Shown piece after piece: positions 35,602 through 44,715 of a stretch of DNA of 64,000 bases. A program made the position numbers and the translations under genes. The notes below the pieces were generated by a model. The model had not been told where the DNA came from and ran no database searches. It saw nothing but the letters and a program-made list of their open reading frames with translations. The stretch lies in the NCBI RefSeq assembly GCF_017052655.1, contig NZ_JAFIDC010000002.1:44752-108751 (forward strand), given 5' to 3'. This stretch comes from Acholeplasma equirhinis (GTDB lineage: Bacteria; Bacillota_I; Bacilli_A; Acholeplasmatales; Acholeplasmataceae). Positions within the stretch are counted from its first letter, which is position 1; each line of letters opens with the position of its first letter.

Positions 35602-37362
35602 TTATTTTAAAGCAGCTTCAAGTTGATCTAATAATGATTCTAATCGTTTAACAACGGCTAAGAATGTTTCTTTGTTTGTTAAATCCGCACCAGCCATCTT
35701 AGCTTGATCAACTGGATACATTGAACCGCCTGATTTTAACATCTTTACATAGTTATCAAATGCACCAGAAACTTTTGACTTCACATTGTCATAAATCTTA
35801 AGTGAAGCTGAGAATGAAGTTGCATATTGATAAACATAGAATGGTGTATGGAATAGATGAGGAATGTATGCCCAAACATATTGTTTACCAGGTTCTTTAG
35901 TAATATCTAAATCATAATAATGTTTGTATAAATCGATCATGATCTTAGATAAAGCTTGTTCAGTAACTGGTTTACCTTCAGCAACGAGTTTATTTGCTTC
36001 ATATTCGTATGTTGCAAATAAAGTTTGACGGTAGAAGGTTGAGTGAATATTATCAATTGCCATTGTTAATAATTCAATCTTTTCCTCTTTAGTTTCAGCT
36101 TTTTGAACTAAGTAATCAAGAAGTGCATGCTCATTGAAAGTAGAAGCAATTTCAGCAACGAAGATTGTATAATCTGAAATTGGCATTGGTTGGTTTGCAT
36201 CACTGAAGATTGAGTGTGCTGAGTGACCAGCTTCGTGAGCAAGTGTGAATACTGAATCTAATGTATCATTGTGGTTTAAGAGAATGTATGGATGATGCCC
36301 ATAGACACCTGATGAATAAGCACCAGTTCTTTTACCATCTTGTGGATAAGCATCAACAAAACCATCTTTAACTGCATCTAATTGAGCTTCAATGAATTCT
36401 TTTGGGAATCCTTGAATAGATTCAATAAAGAGTTGTTTAGCTTCAGCATAAGGATATTTCTTATCAGATTTAGCAAGTGGTAAGAAACGATCATAAGTGA
36501 AGTATTCATCCATACCAAGTGCTTTTTTCTTAATTTCGATGTATCTCTTTAAAAGATGTGTGTTTTCGTAAGCAGTATCCTTAAGATTTAGGAAAACAGA
36601 AGTTGGGATGTTGTTATGGAAAAGTGCAGCATCTAATGTTGATTCGTAATTACGGTTTTTAGCATTTGCTGAAAGTTGTTGAAGTACTAAGTTATAAGTT
36701 GCAGCAAATGCTGATTTGTTATCAACATACTTTTTGTATAATGTTTCAAAAATCAATTTACGGTCTGCTGGGTTTTTAGCGTTTTCTAATAAAGCTCTAA
36801 ATTGAGCTTGAGTCACTAAAACTTCTTCACCAGTTGATAATTTAACTGTTTCATCTATTCTATCAATCACTGATAATGCTTGATAAAGTGATGTAGGAAT
36901 TGATCTGATTGGAGAAAGGTTAGCAAGTAACTTTTCTTTATCTGCATCAAGGATGTGTGTTTGTCCTCTGAATAATTTTTGATAATTGAATAAATGAGGT
37001 TTTAATGATGCATCTTTTTCTAAGAAACTATAAACCTTTTCTTCACCTAATTCAATGATTTCAGGGGAAACATATGAAGCGATTTGACCTAACTGTGATA
37101 ACAGTAATGATACCTTTTGGCTTCTTGAGAGTTTATCAGTATCTTTTAAGTTCAAATCAGATGCAAGATGTGCGTAAGAATATACTTTATAGATTTTTTT
37201 AGTAATAGCTTCATCTAACTCATGATACTTTTTAAAGGTCTCAAAGTCGCCGAGCTTACCTTTGAAATCAGCAAATTGACCGATCTCTGATTTTAATGAT
37301 TCGAAATCTTTTTCCCATTCTGCTTCGTTTGGGTAAAAACTTGATAAATCCCATTTCGACAT
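35602..37362 (-). CDS. pepF: Oligoendopeptidase F (M3 metallopeptidase)
   Basis: Cytoplasmic zinc endopeptidase cutting peptides of about 7-17 residues, such as those imported by Opp. The zinc motif is HEAGH at residues 376-380 with the downstream Glu in EIASTFNEH. 586 residues, near the usual 600. N-terminal segment WDLSSFYPNEAEWEKDF is typical. Transcribed divergently from spx; a cre-like site lies in between. Confidence 0.95.
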   Translation of the reverse strand: MSKWDLSSFYPNEAEWEKDFESLKSEIGQFADFKGKLGDFETFKKYHELDEAITKKIYKVYSYAHLASDLNLKDTDKLSRSQKVSLLLSQLGQIASYVSPEIIELGEEKVYSFLEKDASLKPHLFNYQKLFRGQTHILDADKEKLLANLSPIRSIPTSLYQALSVIDRIDETVKLSTGEEVLVTQAQFRALLENAKNPADRKLIFETLYKKYVDNKSAFAATYNLVLQQLSANAKNRNYESTLDAALFHNNIPTSVFLNLKDTAYENTHLLKRYIEIKKKALGMDEYFTYDRFLPLAKSDKKYPYAEAKQLFIESIQGFPKEFIEAQLDAVKDGFVDAYPQDGKRTGAYSSGVYGHHPYILLNHNDTLDSVFTLAHEAGHSAHSIFSDANQPMPISDYTIFVAEIASTFNEHALLDYLVQKAETKEEKIELLTMAIDNIHSTFYRQTLFATYEYEANKLVAEGKPVTEQALSKIMIDLYKHYYDLDITKEPGKQYVWAYIPHLFHTPFYVYQYATSFSASLKIYDNVKSKVSGAFDNYVKMLKSGGSMYPVDQAKMAGADLTNKETFLAVVKRLESLLDQLEAALK

Positions 37363-37468
37363 ATTTAAATACCTTCCTTTATATAAATTGCATTTATTAT
37401 ATCAATAAATAGAAGTAATTGAAAGTAAGAAATTTGACACATATGTCATATAATACGACTTTGGTTAA

Positions 37469-37483
37469 TGAATACGTTTTCAT
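37469..37483. promoter_or_regulatory. cre-like site between pepF and spx
   Basis: On the minus strand ATGAAAACGTATTCA (37484 to 37470) fits the cre consensus WTGNAANCGNWNNCW exactly; the plus strand reading has one mismatch. It lies upstream of both promoters, so CcpA could activate or repress either gene. Confidence 0.45.
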
Positions 37484-37515
37484 TTGTGTGAAGACTTATA
37501 AATTCCTTGTTACTA

Positions 37516-37544
37516 TTGTAAATCATTTGACAAATCACTATAAT
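37516..37544 (+). promoter_or_regulatory. Promoter of spx
   Basis: TTGTAA (37516-37521), a 17-base spacer, TATAAT (37539-37544). The TTGACA at 37527 is only 6 bases from the -10 and cannot be its partner. Confidence 0.65.
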
Positions 37545-37601
37545 AAAAGTAGTCACTTATAGGTGGAGAAGGTTACACTCAAACTCTGGAAGGAGACTCT
37601 T

Positions 37602-38072
37602 ATGGTTACTATTTACACTACACCATCATGTTCTTCTTGTCGTAAAGCAAAAAAATGGTTAGACGAGCACAAAGTCGCATATGAAGAAAAGAATCTGTTC
37701 AATCATCGTATTAACGATGAAGATATTGAACTGATGTTAAACCATGCAGAAAATGGTTTTGATGATATTATTTCAACACGCTCTAAAATCTTTAAAGAAC
37801 AAGAATTAGAAGTTGAAGATATGTCAGTTTCTGAATTAAAATCATTTATTATTAATCACCCATCCGTTTTAAAACGTCCAATTATTGTGGATGCTAAACG
37901 CATGCAAGTTGGTTATAACGATGAAGAAATTAGAGTATTCATTCCTAAGCGTTTAAGGGAAATGATTATGAGAGAAAACTCAGAAGAGGATTTCACACAT
38001 TATCAAGATACGTTAAACAGATACTTTTCTACAATAGATCCAACAATTCAAGAAGAAGAAATTGAAGAATAG
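37602..38072 (+). CDS. spx: Spx-family redox-sensing transcription regulator
   Basis: 156 residues. The redox switch is Cys10-xx-Cys13 in TTPSCSSCRKAKKWL. The rest matches Spx: EIISTRSK-like DIISTRSKIFKE, INHPSVLKRPIIVDAKRMQVGYNDEEIRVFIP and the C-terminal Arg-rich tail. Spx binds the RNA polymerase alpha subunit under thiol stress and activates thioredoxin-type genes. It has about 25 extra acidic residues at the end compared with Bacillus Spx (131). ATG 37602 is set by GGAAGGAG; ATG 37563 lacks a site. Confidence 0.92.
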   Translation: MVTIYTTPSCSSCRKAKKWLDEHKVAYEEKNLFNHRINDEDIELMLNHAENGFDDIISTRSKIFKEQELEVEDMSVSELKSFIINHPSVLKRPIIVDAKRMQVGYNDEEIRVFIPKRLREMIMRENSEEDFTHYQDTLNRYFSTIDPTIQEEEIEE

Positions 38073-38092
38073 CCTTAGGGCTATTTTTTTTG
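38068..38092 (+). terminator. Terminator of spx
   Basis: AATAGCC (38068-38074) pairs with GGCTATT (38079-38085), then TTTTTT. The stem includes the stop codon. Confidence 0.8.
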
Positions 38093-38100
38093 TAAAAAAA

Positions 38101-38120
38101 AGCATCCATTCAAGGATGCT
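38101..38120 (-). terminator. Terminator of the CYTH gene
   Basis: AGCATCC (38101-38107) pairs with GGATGCT (38114-38120); the A run to the left gives T on the minus strand, right after the stop of the minus-strand gene. Confidence 0.75.
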
Positions 38121-38673
38121 ATTTAACTAAACAAGTTAATGCACGTTCGCTCTTACGTTTTGTAGGAATGAATTTGATTTGATGCTTTTCTAAGAATTTA
38201 TTAAAGATTTCAAGACCGATTTCATAGTGGTCAACTTCATATTCGATTTCATAATCTGTGACACCACAATATTCATTGTAATCTAAGAAGAGTGTTCCAC
38301 CTTCATAAGGTGTTGAAGCACGGTAGTTATCAAGAGAAGTTTGATAGGTTACAAAATAGTCAATTTGTTCAAAGAAATTTTTGGTATAAAACCCATTTTT
38401 CTTCATATCTTCAGCTTGTTCTTTTGTAATAATCACATGGTATTCAAAAGCTCCATGTTCAGATTGACTCTTTTAAGTTAATTTAAATGAGTTTTCTCTT
38501 TTTTGACGAATACGTAAAACCATCGATTTATGGTTTAATTCAAGATCTTTTGTATCAAAATAGTAGTTAGTTTGTTTAAAAACATTATTTTCTAGATCAA
38601 ATGCTTGAATTAATTCGTCGTACTTTTCTTTATTGATTTGGGTTTTAAATTCGATTTCAACATTCATGTGCAT
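38119..38673 (-). pseudogene. CYTH-domain protein (YjbK-like) interrupted by an in-frame stop
   Basis: Two open pieces in the same frame, 38673-38473 and 38436-38119, together match a CYTH/triphosphate tunnel protein of about 184 residues. The first contains the ExExK metal-binding motif in VEIEFKTQI and NYYFDTKDLELNHKSMVLRIRQK. After FKLT comes TAA, then KSQSEHGAFEYHVIITKEQ continues without a shift. One base change (TTA Leu to TAA) would explain it. It is a pseudogene, a suppressed gene or a sequencing error. TAA is not a recoded codon in this group. If intact it would hydrolyse or bind inorganic triphosphate or similar. Confidence 0.78.
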
Positions 38674-38740
38674 GGCAATTCCCTCTCGTTAAGATTATAT
38701 CACACAAACATAAAATGTGTTACTTGTTATTTATAATAAC

Positions 38741-38755
38741 TAGTAAACGTTTACA
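38741..38755. promoter_or_regulatory. cre-like operator before gap
   Basis: Contains the perfect 12-bp palindrome GTAAACGTTTAC (38743-38754), typical for LacI-family operators. It matches the cre consensus with one mismatch. It lies about 36 bases upstream of the gap -10, where activation by CcpA would be possible. Confidence 0.55.
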
Positions 38756-38787
38756 CAAATATTTAATCACACATTATGCATGCAATA

Positions 38788-38796
38788 TGTTAAAAT
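38788..38796 (+). promoter_or_regulatory. Extended -10 of gap
   Basis: TG-T-TAAAAT at 38788-38796, 34 bases before gap; no good -35, so an activator may be needed. Confidence 0.55.
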
Positions 38797-38830
38797 ATAG
38801 TTGCAAAAACCAATTAGGAGGAATTTAAAT

Positions 38831-39844
38831 ATGGCTATCAAAGTAGCAATTAATGGATTTGGTCGTATCGGTAGATTAGCTTTCCGTTTAATGTTCGGAA
38901 AACCTGAATTTGATATCGTAGCTATCAATGACCTTTCAGATGCAGAAACTTTAGCATACCTTTTAAAGTATGACACTGCACAAGGTGGTTACAAACAAGA
39001 TTCAGTAACATTCGAAGGCGACAAATTAATCGTTGACGGTAAAGCAGTTACTGTTTACGCTCAAAAAGACCCAGCTTTATTACCTTGGGGAGCTTTAAAT
39101 GTTGATGTCGTTTTAGAATCAACAGGTTTATTCACTTCAGCTGATAAAGCATCAGCTCACATCACTGCAGGTGCTAAGAAAGTTGTTATCTCAGCTCCAG
39201 CAACTGGTGAAGGTATCAAAACTATCGTTTACAACGTAAATGATAACATCTTAGATGGTTCAGAAACTATCGTATCAGCAGCTTCATGTACAACTAACTG
39301 TTTAGCTCCAATCGCTAAAGTGTTAGAAGACAACTTCGGTATCGTTCAAGGTTTCATGACAACTGTTCATGCTTACACTAATGACCAATCATTAATGGAC
39401 GTTCCACACAAGAAAGGTATCATGTCAAGAAGAGGACGTGCAGCAGCAGCTTCAATTATCCCTTCATCAACAGGTGCCGCTGCAGCTATCGGTTTAGTAT
39501 TACCTCAATTAAAAGGTAAATTAGATGGTACTGCATTACGTGTTCCAACTATCACTGGTTCAATCGTTGACTTAACAGTTGAATTAAAGAAAGATGTTAC
39601 ATTAGCTGAAATCGATGCAGCTTTCAAAGCAGCAGCTAACGAAACATTAAAATATGAAGCAGATCCAATCGTATCATCAGATGTTATCGGTACTCACTAC
39701 GGTTCAATCTACGATGCAAACACAACTCAAGTATTAAAGACTAACCCACGCTTCGTTAAAGTTATGTCATGGTATGACAATGAAATGTCATATACTGCTC
39801 AATTAGTAAGAACAATGACTAAACTTGCTTCATTAATCAAATAA
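38831..39844 (+). CDS. gap: Glyceraldehyde-3-phosphate dehydrogenase
   Basis: Central glycolytic enzyme. NAD-binding [13 protein letters not shown] at the start, catalytic Cys in [12 protein letters not shown], phosphate-binding residues in [17 protein letters not shown] and the C-terminal [13 protein letters not shown]. 337 residues, normal. ATG 38831 follows AGGAGG; an upstream ATG at 38801 has no site. It is apart from pgk and tpiA. A terminator follows at 39863-39890. Confidence 0.98.
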   Translation: MAIKVAINGFGRIGRLAFRLMFGKPEFDIVAINDLSDAETLAYLLKYDTAQGGYKQDSVTFEGDKLIVDGKAVTVYAQKDPALLPWGALNVDVVLESTGLFTSADKASAHITAGAKKVVISAPATGEGIKTIVYNVNDNILDGSETIVSAASCTTNCLAPIAKVLEDNFGIVQGFMTTVHAYTNDQSLMDVPHKKGIMSRRGRAAAASIIPSSTGAAAAIGLVLPQLKGKLDGTALRVPTITGSIVDLTVELKKDVTLAEIDAAFKAAANETLKYEADPIVSSDVIGTHYGSIYDANTTQVLKTNPRFVKVMSWYDNEMSYTAQLVRTMTKLASLIK

Positions 39845-39862
39845 TTCATTTAAAAAACTTAA

Positions 39863-39891
39863 AACCCCGTGTTTATTCACGGGGTTTTCTC
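39863..39891 (+). terminator. Terminator of gap
   Basis: AAAACCCCGTG pairs with CACGGGGTTTT around TTTATT, ending in a T-rich run. Standard Rho-independent terminator. Confidence 0.9.
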
Positions 39892-39921
39892 TATATTAAA
39901 ACATTTTCATAAATTATGTCC

Positions 39922-39950
39922 TTGAAAAATAATTTATAGAGGACTATAAT
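39922..39950 (+). promoter_or_regulatory. Promoter of V-ATPase operon
   Basis: TTGAAA (39922-39927), a 17-base spacer, TATAAT (39945-39950). About 105 bases of leader follow before the first gene. Confidence 0.7.
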
Positions 39951-40055
39951 AACAAAGGTTATGCGTTTCCGTTTATAGATATAAATATCATTATATGATA
40001 AACTATTAGATAGTAAAGTACTGTCTTTGTTTAAGTTGAAAGAAGGCATCTAAAA

Positions 40056-40385
40056 ATGAAAAAATTAATTCAAGAAGTCATTGAATTAGACAAACAAGCT
40101 CAAGCTGAAATTTCTTTATTGAAAAAAGAGAAAGAAGAGCTCTTTTTGGCTATTAAAGAAATGCGTCAATCAATGACAAAAGCACACAAAAAAACATTAG
40201 AAGCTGAAATCAAGAGAATTGAGGAAGAAGCTCAAGCTCGTTATGAAGCGCGTCTAAAAGATATTGAAGATAAAGCAGCAAGTAAAACTGCGAACATCGA
40301 AAAATATTATGCAGAACATAAAGATGCTTGGTTAGCTGATCTTTTAGAGTTTATATCATCTTCAAAAGAAGGTGACGCCTCTTGA
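40056..40385 (+). CDS. V-type ATPase peripheral stalk subunit (G/H-like)
   Basis: 109 residues, almost entirely alpha-helical and rich in Lys, Glu and Ala, a coiled coil that fits the G/H (NtpF) stalk subunit pairing with E. Sequence alone is not diagnostic; the assignment comes from its place as first gene of the V-ATPase operon, with a 4-base overlap to subunit C. AAGAAGG precedes the start. Confidence 0.8.
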   Translation: MKKLIQEVIELDKQAQAEISLLKKEKEELFLAIKEMRQSMTKAHKKTLEAEIKRIEEEAQARYEARLKDIEDKAASKTANIEKYYAEHKDAWLADLLEFISSSKEGDAS

Positions 40386-41413
40386 TGTATGTGGGTAATG
40401 CCTTAATCACAAAGATTAAAACCATTCACGCAAACGACTTAAGAGAAGATGATTATAAGGAACTATTAAAGAAAAATACGATTTCAGATATTACATCTTA
40501 TTTAAAAAAACATCCTGCGTATTCTGAAATTCTACAAGGCATTCCAGAAAGTGCAGTGAACAGAAGTCGTTTAGAATCACTCATTCGTCGTCAAAAGTTT
40601 GACCAAATGATGCGAGTCATCAAGTTTTTAACCACGAATGACAAATCATTTTATCAACTATCGTTAGTTCACCAAGAACATAATGTCTTACTAGCAATGA
40701 TTAGAAGTTATATTTCAAATGAAGTATACGATGTCGTTGCTGATTTACCAGTTTACTTTGATAGATACTCTAAAATTGACTTTAACGAAATCGCTAAAAC
40801 AACCAATTTAAAAGGACTTGTTGAAGCACTTGAAGGTACAAAATACCAAAAGATGTTAAAGCCTTATGAAAATATTAAGAATCAAGATCTTAAATATTAT
40901 GAGTTTGAGTCTTTATTCGAAGCGGACTACTACAATTACGCATTCCAACACATAGCAACAAATTACAAAGGTAGATTAAAACAAGAACTTGAAGATGTTT
41001 TCAAATCAAGAATTGAAATGGAAAACATGATTAAAGTTTATCGTTTAAAGAAATTCTACCAAGTACCAGATGAAGAAATCAGATTGATGTTAGTGCCATC
41101 AACAAGAATTCTACAAAAGAAACTTGATGAAGTTATTGCAATTAAAGATCCAAATGACATCTTTACAAGAATCATTGAAGCAGGATTTGGACAATATATT
41201 GGTGACAAAGATCAAGCTTATCTAGAATACTTTGGAGACCACTTAAGATATCATATCGCAAAAAAACTAATGTATTATGCATCGCATCCGGCTAAGGTGT
41301 ATCTTGGTTACATGATTTTATCTGAGTTAGAAGTTTCAAATCTAACACATTTAATTGAAGGTATTAGATATCAAGTTTCACCTGAAGAAATCCGAATGAT
41401 GATGGTTTACTAG
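40382..41413 (+). CDS. V-type ATPase subunit C (d-like)
   Basis: 343 residues, all-helical, cytoplasmic. It links the central stalk to the membrane ring. Typical V/A-ATPase C text includes YVGNALITKIKTIHANDL at the start and the repeated helical bundles with MENMIKVYRLKKFY. Best name NtpC. Start overlaps the previous gene. Confidence 0.88.
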   Translation: MMYVGNALITKIKTIHANDLREDDYKELLKKNTISDITSYLKKHPAYSEILQGIPESAVNRSRLESLIRRQKFDQMMRVIKFLTTNDKSFYQLSLVHQEHNVLLAMIRSYISNEVYDVVADLPVYFDRYSKIDFNEIAKTTNLKGLVEALEGTKYQKMLKPYENIKNQDLKYYEFESLFEADYYNYAFQHIATNYKGRLKQELEDVFKSRIEMENMIKVYRLKKFYQVPDEEIRLMLVPSTRILQKKLDEVIAIKDPNDIFTRIIEAGFGQYIGDKDQAYLEYFGDHLRYHIAKKLMYYASHPAKVYLGYMILSELEVSNLTHLIEGIRYQVSPEEIRMMMVY

Positions 41414-41423
41414 AGGGATTCCT

Positions 41424-43349
41424 ATGATAGCAAAAATGAAACTTGTAAACTTAAGCGCAGATAAAGAAAAGTTAGATGAAGTTCTAGCTCGTTTTATCGA
41501 CTACCCTGGTTTCCACCCAGTTGATGTTGGTAGAATTGTTTCAACGGTTCATGGAGCAACTGCATTTGAAGGTGAAAACCCAACAGTTGAATTGATTGAG
41601 CAAATCAAAGAAATTGAAAGTGATTTAGCACTTTCACTCCTACCAGTTAAAACAAGAGAACTTAAAGACTCTATTGATGACATGCATCAATATTTAGTTG
41701 ATTCTCATGCTGCATTCTCTTCTGAATTCAAACGTATTAAAGCGTTAGAAACAGAAAATGAAAAAATTTTAGAAGCTTTAAAACAAATTGAAAACTTAGA
41801 AAGCCTTGATTTATCATTTGATGATTTATTCAATGCAAAATTTATTTCACTTCGTTTTGGTAAATTACCATTTGATTCAGTTGAAAGAATTAAATATTAC
41901 TACCAAAAACCATTTATCTTTATTCCGTTTAATGAGGATAAGGCACATAGATCACTTTGGTGTATGTATGTAACAAGTAATGAATACGAACGTGAAATCG
42001 ATAATTTATTCACTTCAATGTACTTCGAACGTATCTATATTCCAGAATTCGTTCATGGTACACCTGAAAAAGCAAAAGAATCTTTAAGACAAACCATTGT
42101 AGAAAATGAAAAGTCAATGGATCAATTAAGAGCAGAACTTAGAAACCTTGCATTACAATACCAAGAAAAACTTGGTGTGATCAAAGGTGAACTTGAATTC
42201 TTATATTTAATGTATGAAGCAAGAAAACATGTTGTAGGTTTAGGTGATCGTATTTCAATTTCAGGGTTCATTGAAGAAAAGAACGTTGAAAAGTTCAGAG
42301 ATTACTTTGGTGATATCCAAACACTTGAAATTGACGTTGATGATGCAGATTCTGATGGTCGTTTCCAACCACCGACAAAACTTGTTAATAACTGGTTTGC
42401 GAAACCTTATCAAGTGTTTGTTGATATGTATGGCACACCAACTTATGGTGATGTAGATCCAACAAACTTCTTAGCAATCTCATACACTATTCTGTTTGGT
42501 ATTATGTTTGGAGATGTTGGACAAGGGTTGTTACTTGCACTCTTTGGATTCTTACTTGGTAAGTTCAAAAAGTGGAGTTTAGGACCGATTGTTACTAGAA
42601 TGGGTATTTCTGGTGCATTCTTCGGACTGATTTACGGTGAAATCTTCGGTAATGAAGAAATCATGCATCATTTCTATGAAAGCATTGGTGTACATTTCTT
42701 ACCGTTCCATCCAATGAATCCAGATAGCACCATGACATTACTTTTAGGTACTGTTGGCATTGGTGCAGCATTCTTACTTGTTTCAATGATTGTCAATACA
42801 ATGTTTAAGTTCAAACATAAAGAATATGCACTGGCAATTTGCTCACCAAATGGTATCTCAGGTATTCTCGTTTATGGATTTATCTTAATTGGTATTGTCT
42901 GTGAAATGATGTTAGGTATCACGGGTATCTTCAACTTCATTACAATCCCATTATTAATTGTGATTCCAATCATCTTGATTTTCTTGAAAGAACCACTTGA
43001 AAGAAAATTCCATCATGAGAAGATGTTCCCAGATGGTGTTGGTGGGTTCTTCCTAGAAGGATTCTTCGAATTATTTGAAGTTATCCTATCTTATGTAACA
43101 AATACATTATCGTTCCTTCGTGTTGGTGGTTTCGTACTATCACATGCTGGATTAATGTTAGTTGTTAAATCACTTGCTAATGGTGGCGAAAACTTAGTCG
43201 CTATGGCACTTGGTAACTTATTCGTATTAGGACTTGAAGGCTTACTTGTAGGTATTCAAGTATTAAGATTAGAGTTTTATGAAATGTTCTCCCGTTATTA
43301 TGACGGTAGTGGCATAATATTTAGTCCAACCCTACAGGAGGAAAAGTAA
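41424..43349 (+). CDS. V-type ATPase membrane subunit I (a-like)
   Basis: 641 residues. A soluble N-terminal half with coiled-coil stalk segments (to about 330) and a C-terminal half with about seven membrane helices. The family Arg needed for ion passage is in SFLRVGGFVLSHAGL; GIMFGDVGQGLLLALFG and FGLIYGEIFG are family hallmarks. It forms the stator half-channel next to ring subunit K. AGGGATTCCT before ATG 41424. Confidence 0.93.
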   Translation: MIAKMKLVNLSADKEKLDEVLARFIDYPGFHPVDVGRIVSTVHGATAFEGENPTVELIEQIKEIESDLALSLLPVKTRELKDSIDDMHQYLVDSHAAFSSEFKRIKALETENEKILEALKQIENLESLDLSFDDLFNAKFISLRFGKLPFDSVERIKYYYQKPFIFIPFNEDKAHRSLWCMYVTSNEYEREIDNLFTSMYFERIYIPEFVHGTPEKAKESLRQTIVENEKSMDQLRAELRNLALQYQEKLGVIKGELEFLYLMYEARKHVVGLGDRISISGFIEEKNVEKFRDYFGDIQTLEIDVDDADSDGRFQPPTKLVNNWFAKPYQVFVDMYGTPTYGDVDPTNFLAISYTILFGIMFGDVGQGLLLALFGFLLGKFKKWSLGPIVTRMGISGAFFGLIYGEIFGNEEIMHHFYESIGVHFLPFHPMNPDSTMTLLLGTVGIGAAFLLVSMIVNTMFKFKHKEYALAICSPNGISGILVYGFILIGIVCEMMLGITGIFNFITIPLLIVIPIILIFLKEPLERKFHHEKMFPDGVGGFFLEGFFELFEVILSYVTNTLSFLRVGGFVLSHAGLMLVVKSLANGGENLVAMALGNLFVLGLEGLLVGIQVLRLEFYEMFSRYYDGSGIIFSPTLQEEK

Positions 43350-43350
43350 T

Positions 43351-43803
43351 ATGGAATGGATTTTATTAACAGTTATTGTATTAGGCGTATTTTTAATCGC
43401 ATTACCTTTAATCTCAGTATTTAAAGGTCAAGTATCCGCATTATCAGCTAAGAAAAGAATTATTGCACACATCGCAATGTTTGCAACATTCTTCTTTGCA
43501 TTAGTTTTAGTTACACCTGGCATTTTCGGGGTAGAAGTATCTGACCCAGGTATGGCAGAATCAGGCTTATTCTATCAAGCAGCAGCTTTTGGTTATTTAG
43601 GTGCCGCAATTTCAACTGGTGCATCTGCACTTGGTGCAGGTATTGCCGTTGCAGCAGCAGCCCCAGCAGCTATTGGTGCGATTTCTGAAAACCCTAAAAA
43701 CTTAGGTAAATCACTGATCTTCGTTGCGTTAGGCGAAGGGGTTGCTATCTACGGTTTATTAATCTCAATTCTTATCATCAATAACATTCCAACCATTGGT
43801 TAA
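43351..43803 (+). CDS. V-type ATPase ring subunit K (c-like proteolipid)
   Basis: 150 residues with four hydrophobic helices. The second hairpin carries the ion-binding site: a Gly/Ala-rich helix (ALGAGIAVAAAAPAAIGAI) and Glu in FVALGEGVAIYGLL. The first hairpin lacks a comparable Glu, as in the clostridial type of K subunit. Whether protons or sodium are moved cannot be decided from the sequence alone. Starts 2 bases after subunit I with AGGAGG. Confidence 0.93.
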   Translation: MEWILLTVIVLGVFLIALPLISVFKGQVSALSAKKRIIAHIAMFATFFFALVLVTPGIFGVEVSDPGMAESGLFYQAAAFGYLGAAISTGASALGAGIAVAAAAPAAIGAISENPKNLGKSLIFVALGEGVAIYGLLISILIINNIPTIG

Positions 43804-43815
43804 TAGGAGAAATAA

Positions 43816-44124
43816 ATGAAGTTTTATCTTTTGAGTGACAATGTCGATACCCTTGTGGGGATGCGACTTGTTGGTATTGAAGGTGTGATTGTCCACGAAA
43901 AAAGTGAGCTTTTAGAAAAGCTTTCTTTAGTCATGCAAGACAAAGAAGTGGCAATTGTCCTTATTACAACAAAACTTGTTGAAATGGTACCACATGTGAT
44001 CTCAGAACTTAAACTTCGAAATGTCCAACCAATGATTGTAGAAATTCCAGACCGTCATGGTTCATCTAAGACCGGTCAATCCATCGATGCCTATGTGTCT
44101 AAAGCAATTGGCGTTAAATTATAG
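43816..44124 (+). CDS. V-type ATPase subunit F
   Basis: 102 residues, Rossmann-like fold (FYLLSDNVDTLVGMRLVGIEGV; VAIVLITTKLV; PMIVEIPDRHG). Central-stalk subunit (NtpG/F) that binds D. Normal length. GGAGA before the start. Confidence 0.92.
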   Translation: MKFYLLSDNVDTLVGMRLVGIEGVIVHEKSELLEKLSLVMQDKEVAIVLITTKLVEMVPHVISELKLRNVQPMIVEIPDRHGSSKTGQSIDAYVSKAIGVKL

Positions 44125-44133
44125 AGGTGTGTT

Positions 44134-44703
44134 ATGAACATTACAAATTATGAAGATTTAGGTGCTTATTTTAAAAAAGCAATTGAACGTGAATCTAAAC
44201 AAGAAATAGAAGCCCTAAAAGCAGAAATTGAAAAACTCAAACAAGAAGCTCAAGCATCTATTCAAAAAGAACTTGCAGAAGAGTACGATGATGTTGTGAA
44301 AGCTAAAACACGTGATATTACAAAAAAATATCAAGAAACTTTAGCATCACGTCAAAGAGAACTCGACCTTTTAGTCATGCAAAAAAGAGCACACTTACTT
44401 GATACATTATTTAATGAATTATTTGATAAAATCAAAAACTTTAGAGACACTAAAGCATATCCAAATTGGTTTAAATCTAAACTTTCTAAATATAACATTG
44501 CAGATTTTGCAGAAATCGCAGTGAATGAAAAAGACTTAAACTTAGTACCTAAACAATTAAAAGTTATTGTAAATAACGACATTCTTGCAGGATTTGTTTT
44601 ACATAAGAAAGATCAAAATGCCTTCGTGGTTGAAACGCTTGTTTCTAATCTTGAAGCTGCAAAAGAACATTTCTACCATACTGCAAAATGGTTTACAGAG
44701 TAA
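44134..44703 (+). CDS. V-type ATPase subunit E
   Basis: 189 residues: a long N-terminal coiled coil (about 15-85, Lys/Glu/Gln-rich) and a globular C-terminal domain. Peripheral stalk subunit pairing with the G/H-like protein. Sequence is poorly conserved in the family; the position between F and A and the length support it. Confidence 0.87.
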   Translation: MNITNYEDLGAYFKKAIERESKQEIEALKAEIEKLKQEAQASIQKELAEEYDDVVKAKTRDITKKYQETLASRQRELDLLVMQKRAHLLDTLFNELFDKIKNFRDTKAYPNWFKSKLSKYNIADFAEIAVNEKDLNLVPKQLKVIVNNDILAGFVLHKKDQNAFVVETLVSNLEAAKEHFYHTAKWFTE

Positions 44704-44715
44704 AGAAGGTCTTTT

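Noticed and set aside
37434..37454. TTGACA and TATAAT at 37434-37454 as a promoter
   Set aside because: Spacing is 9 bases, too short. An inverted repeat TGACA-N4-TGTCA there is noted but not supported as an operator.
37527..37544. TTGACA with TATAAT near spx as one promoter
   Set aside because: Spacing is only 6 bases; the usable -35 is TTGTAA at 37516 with 17 bases.
38473..38673. The two CYTH pieces as two independent small genes
   Set aside because: They share a frame, together match one family member, and the second piece has no ribosome binding site.
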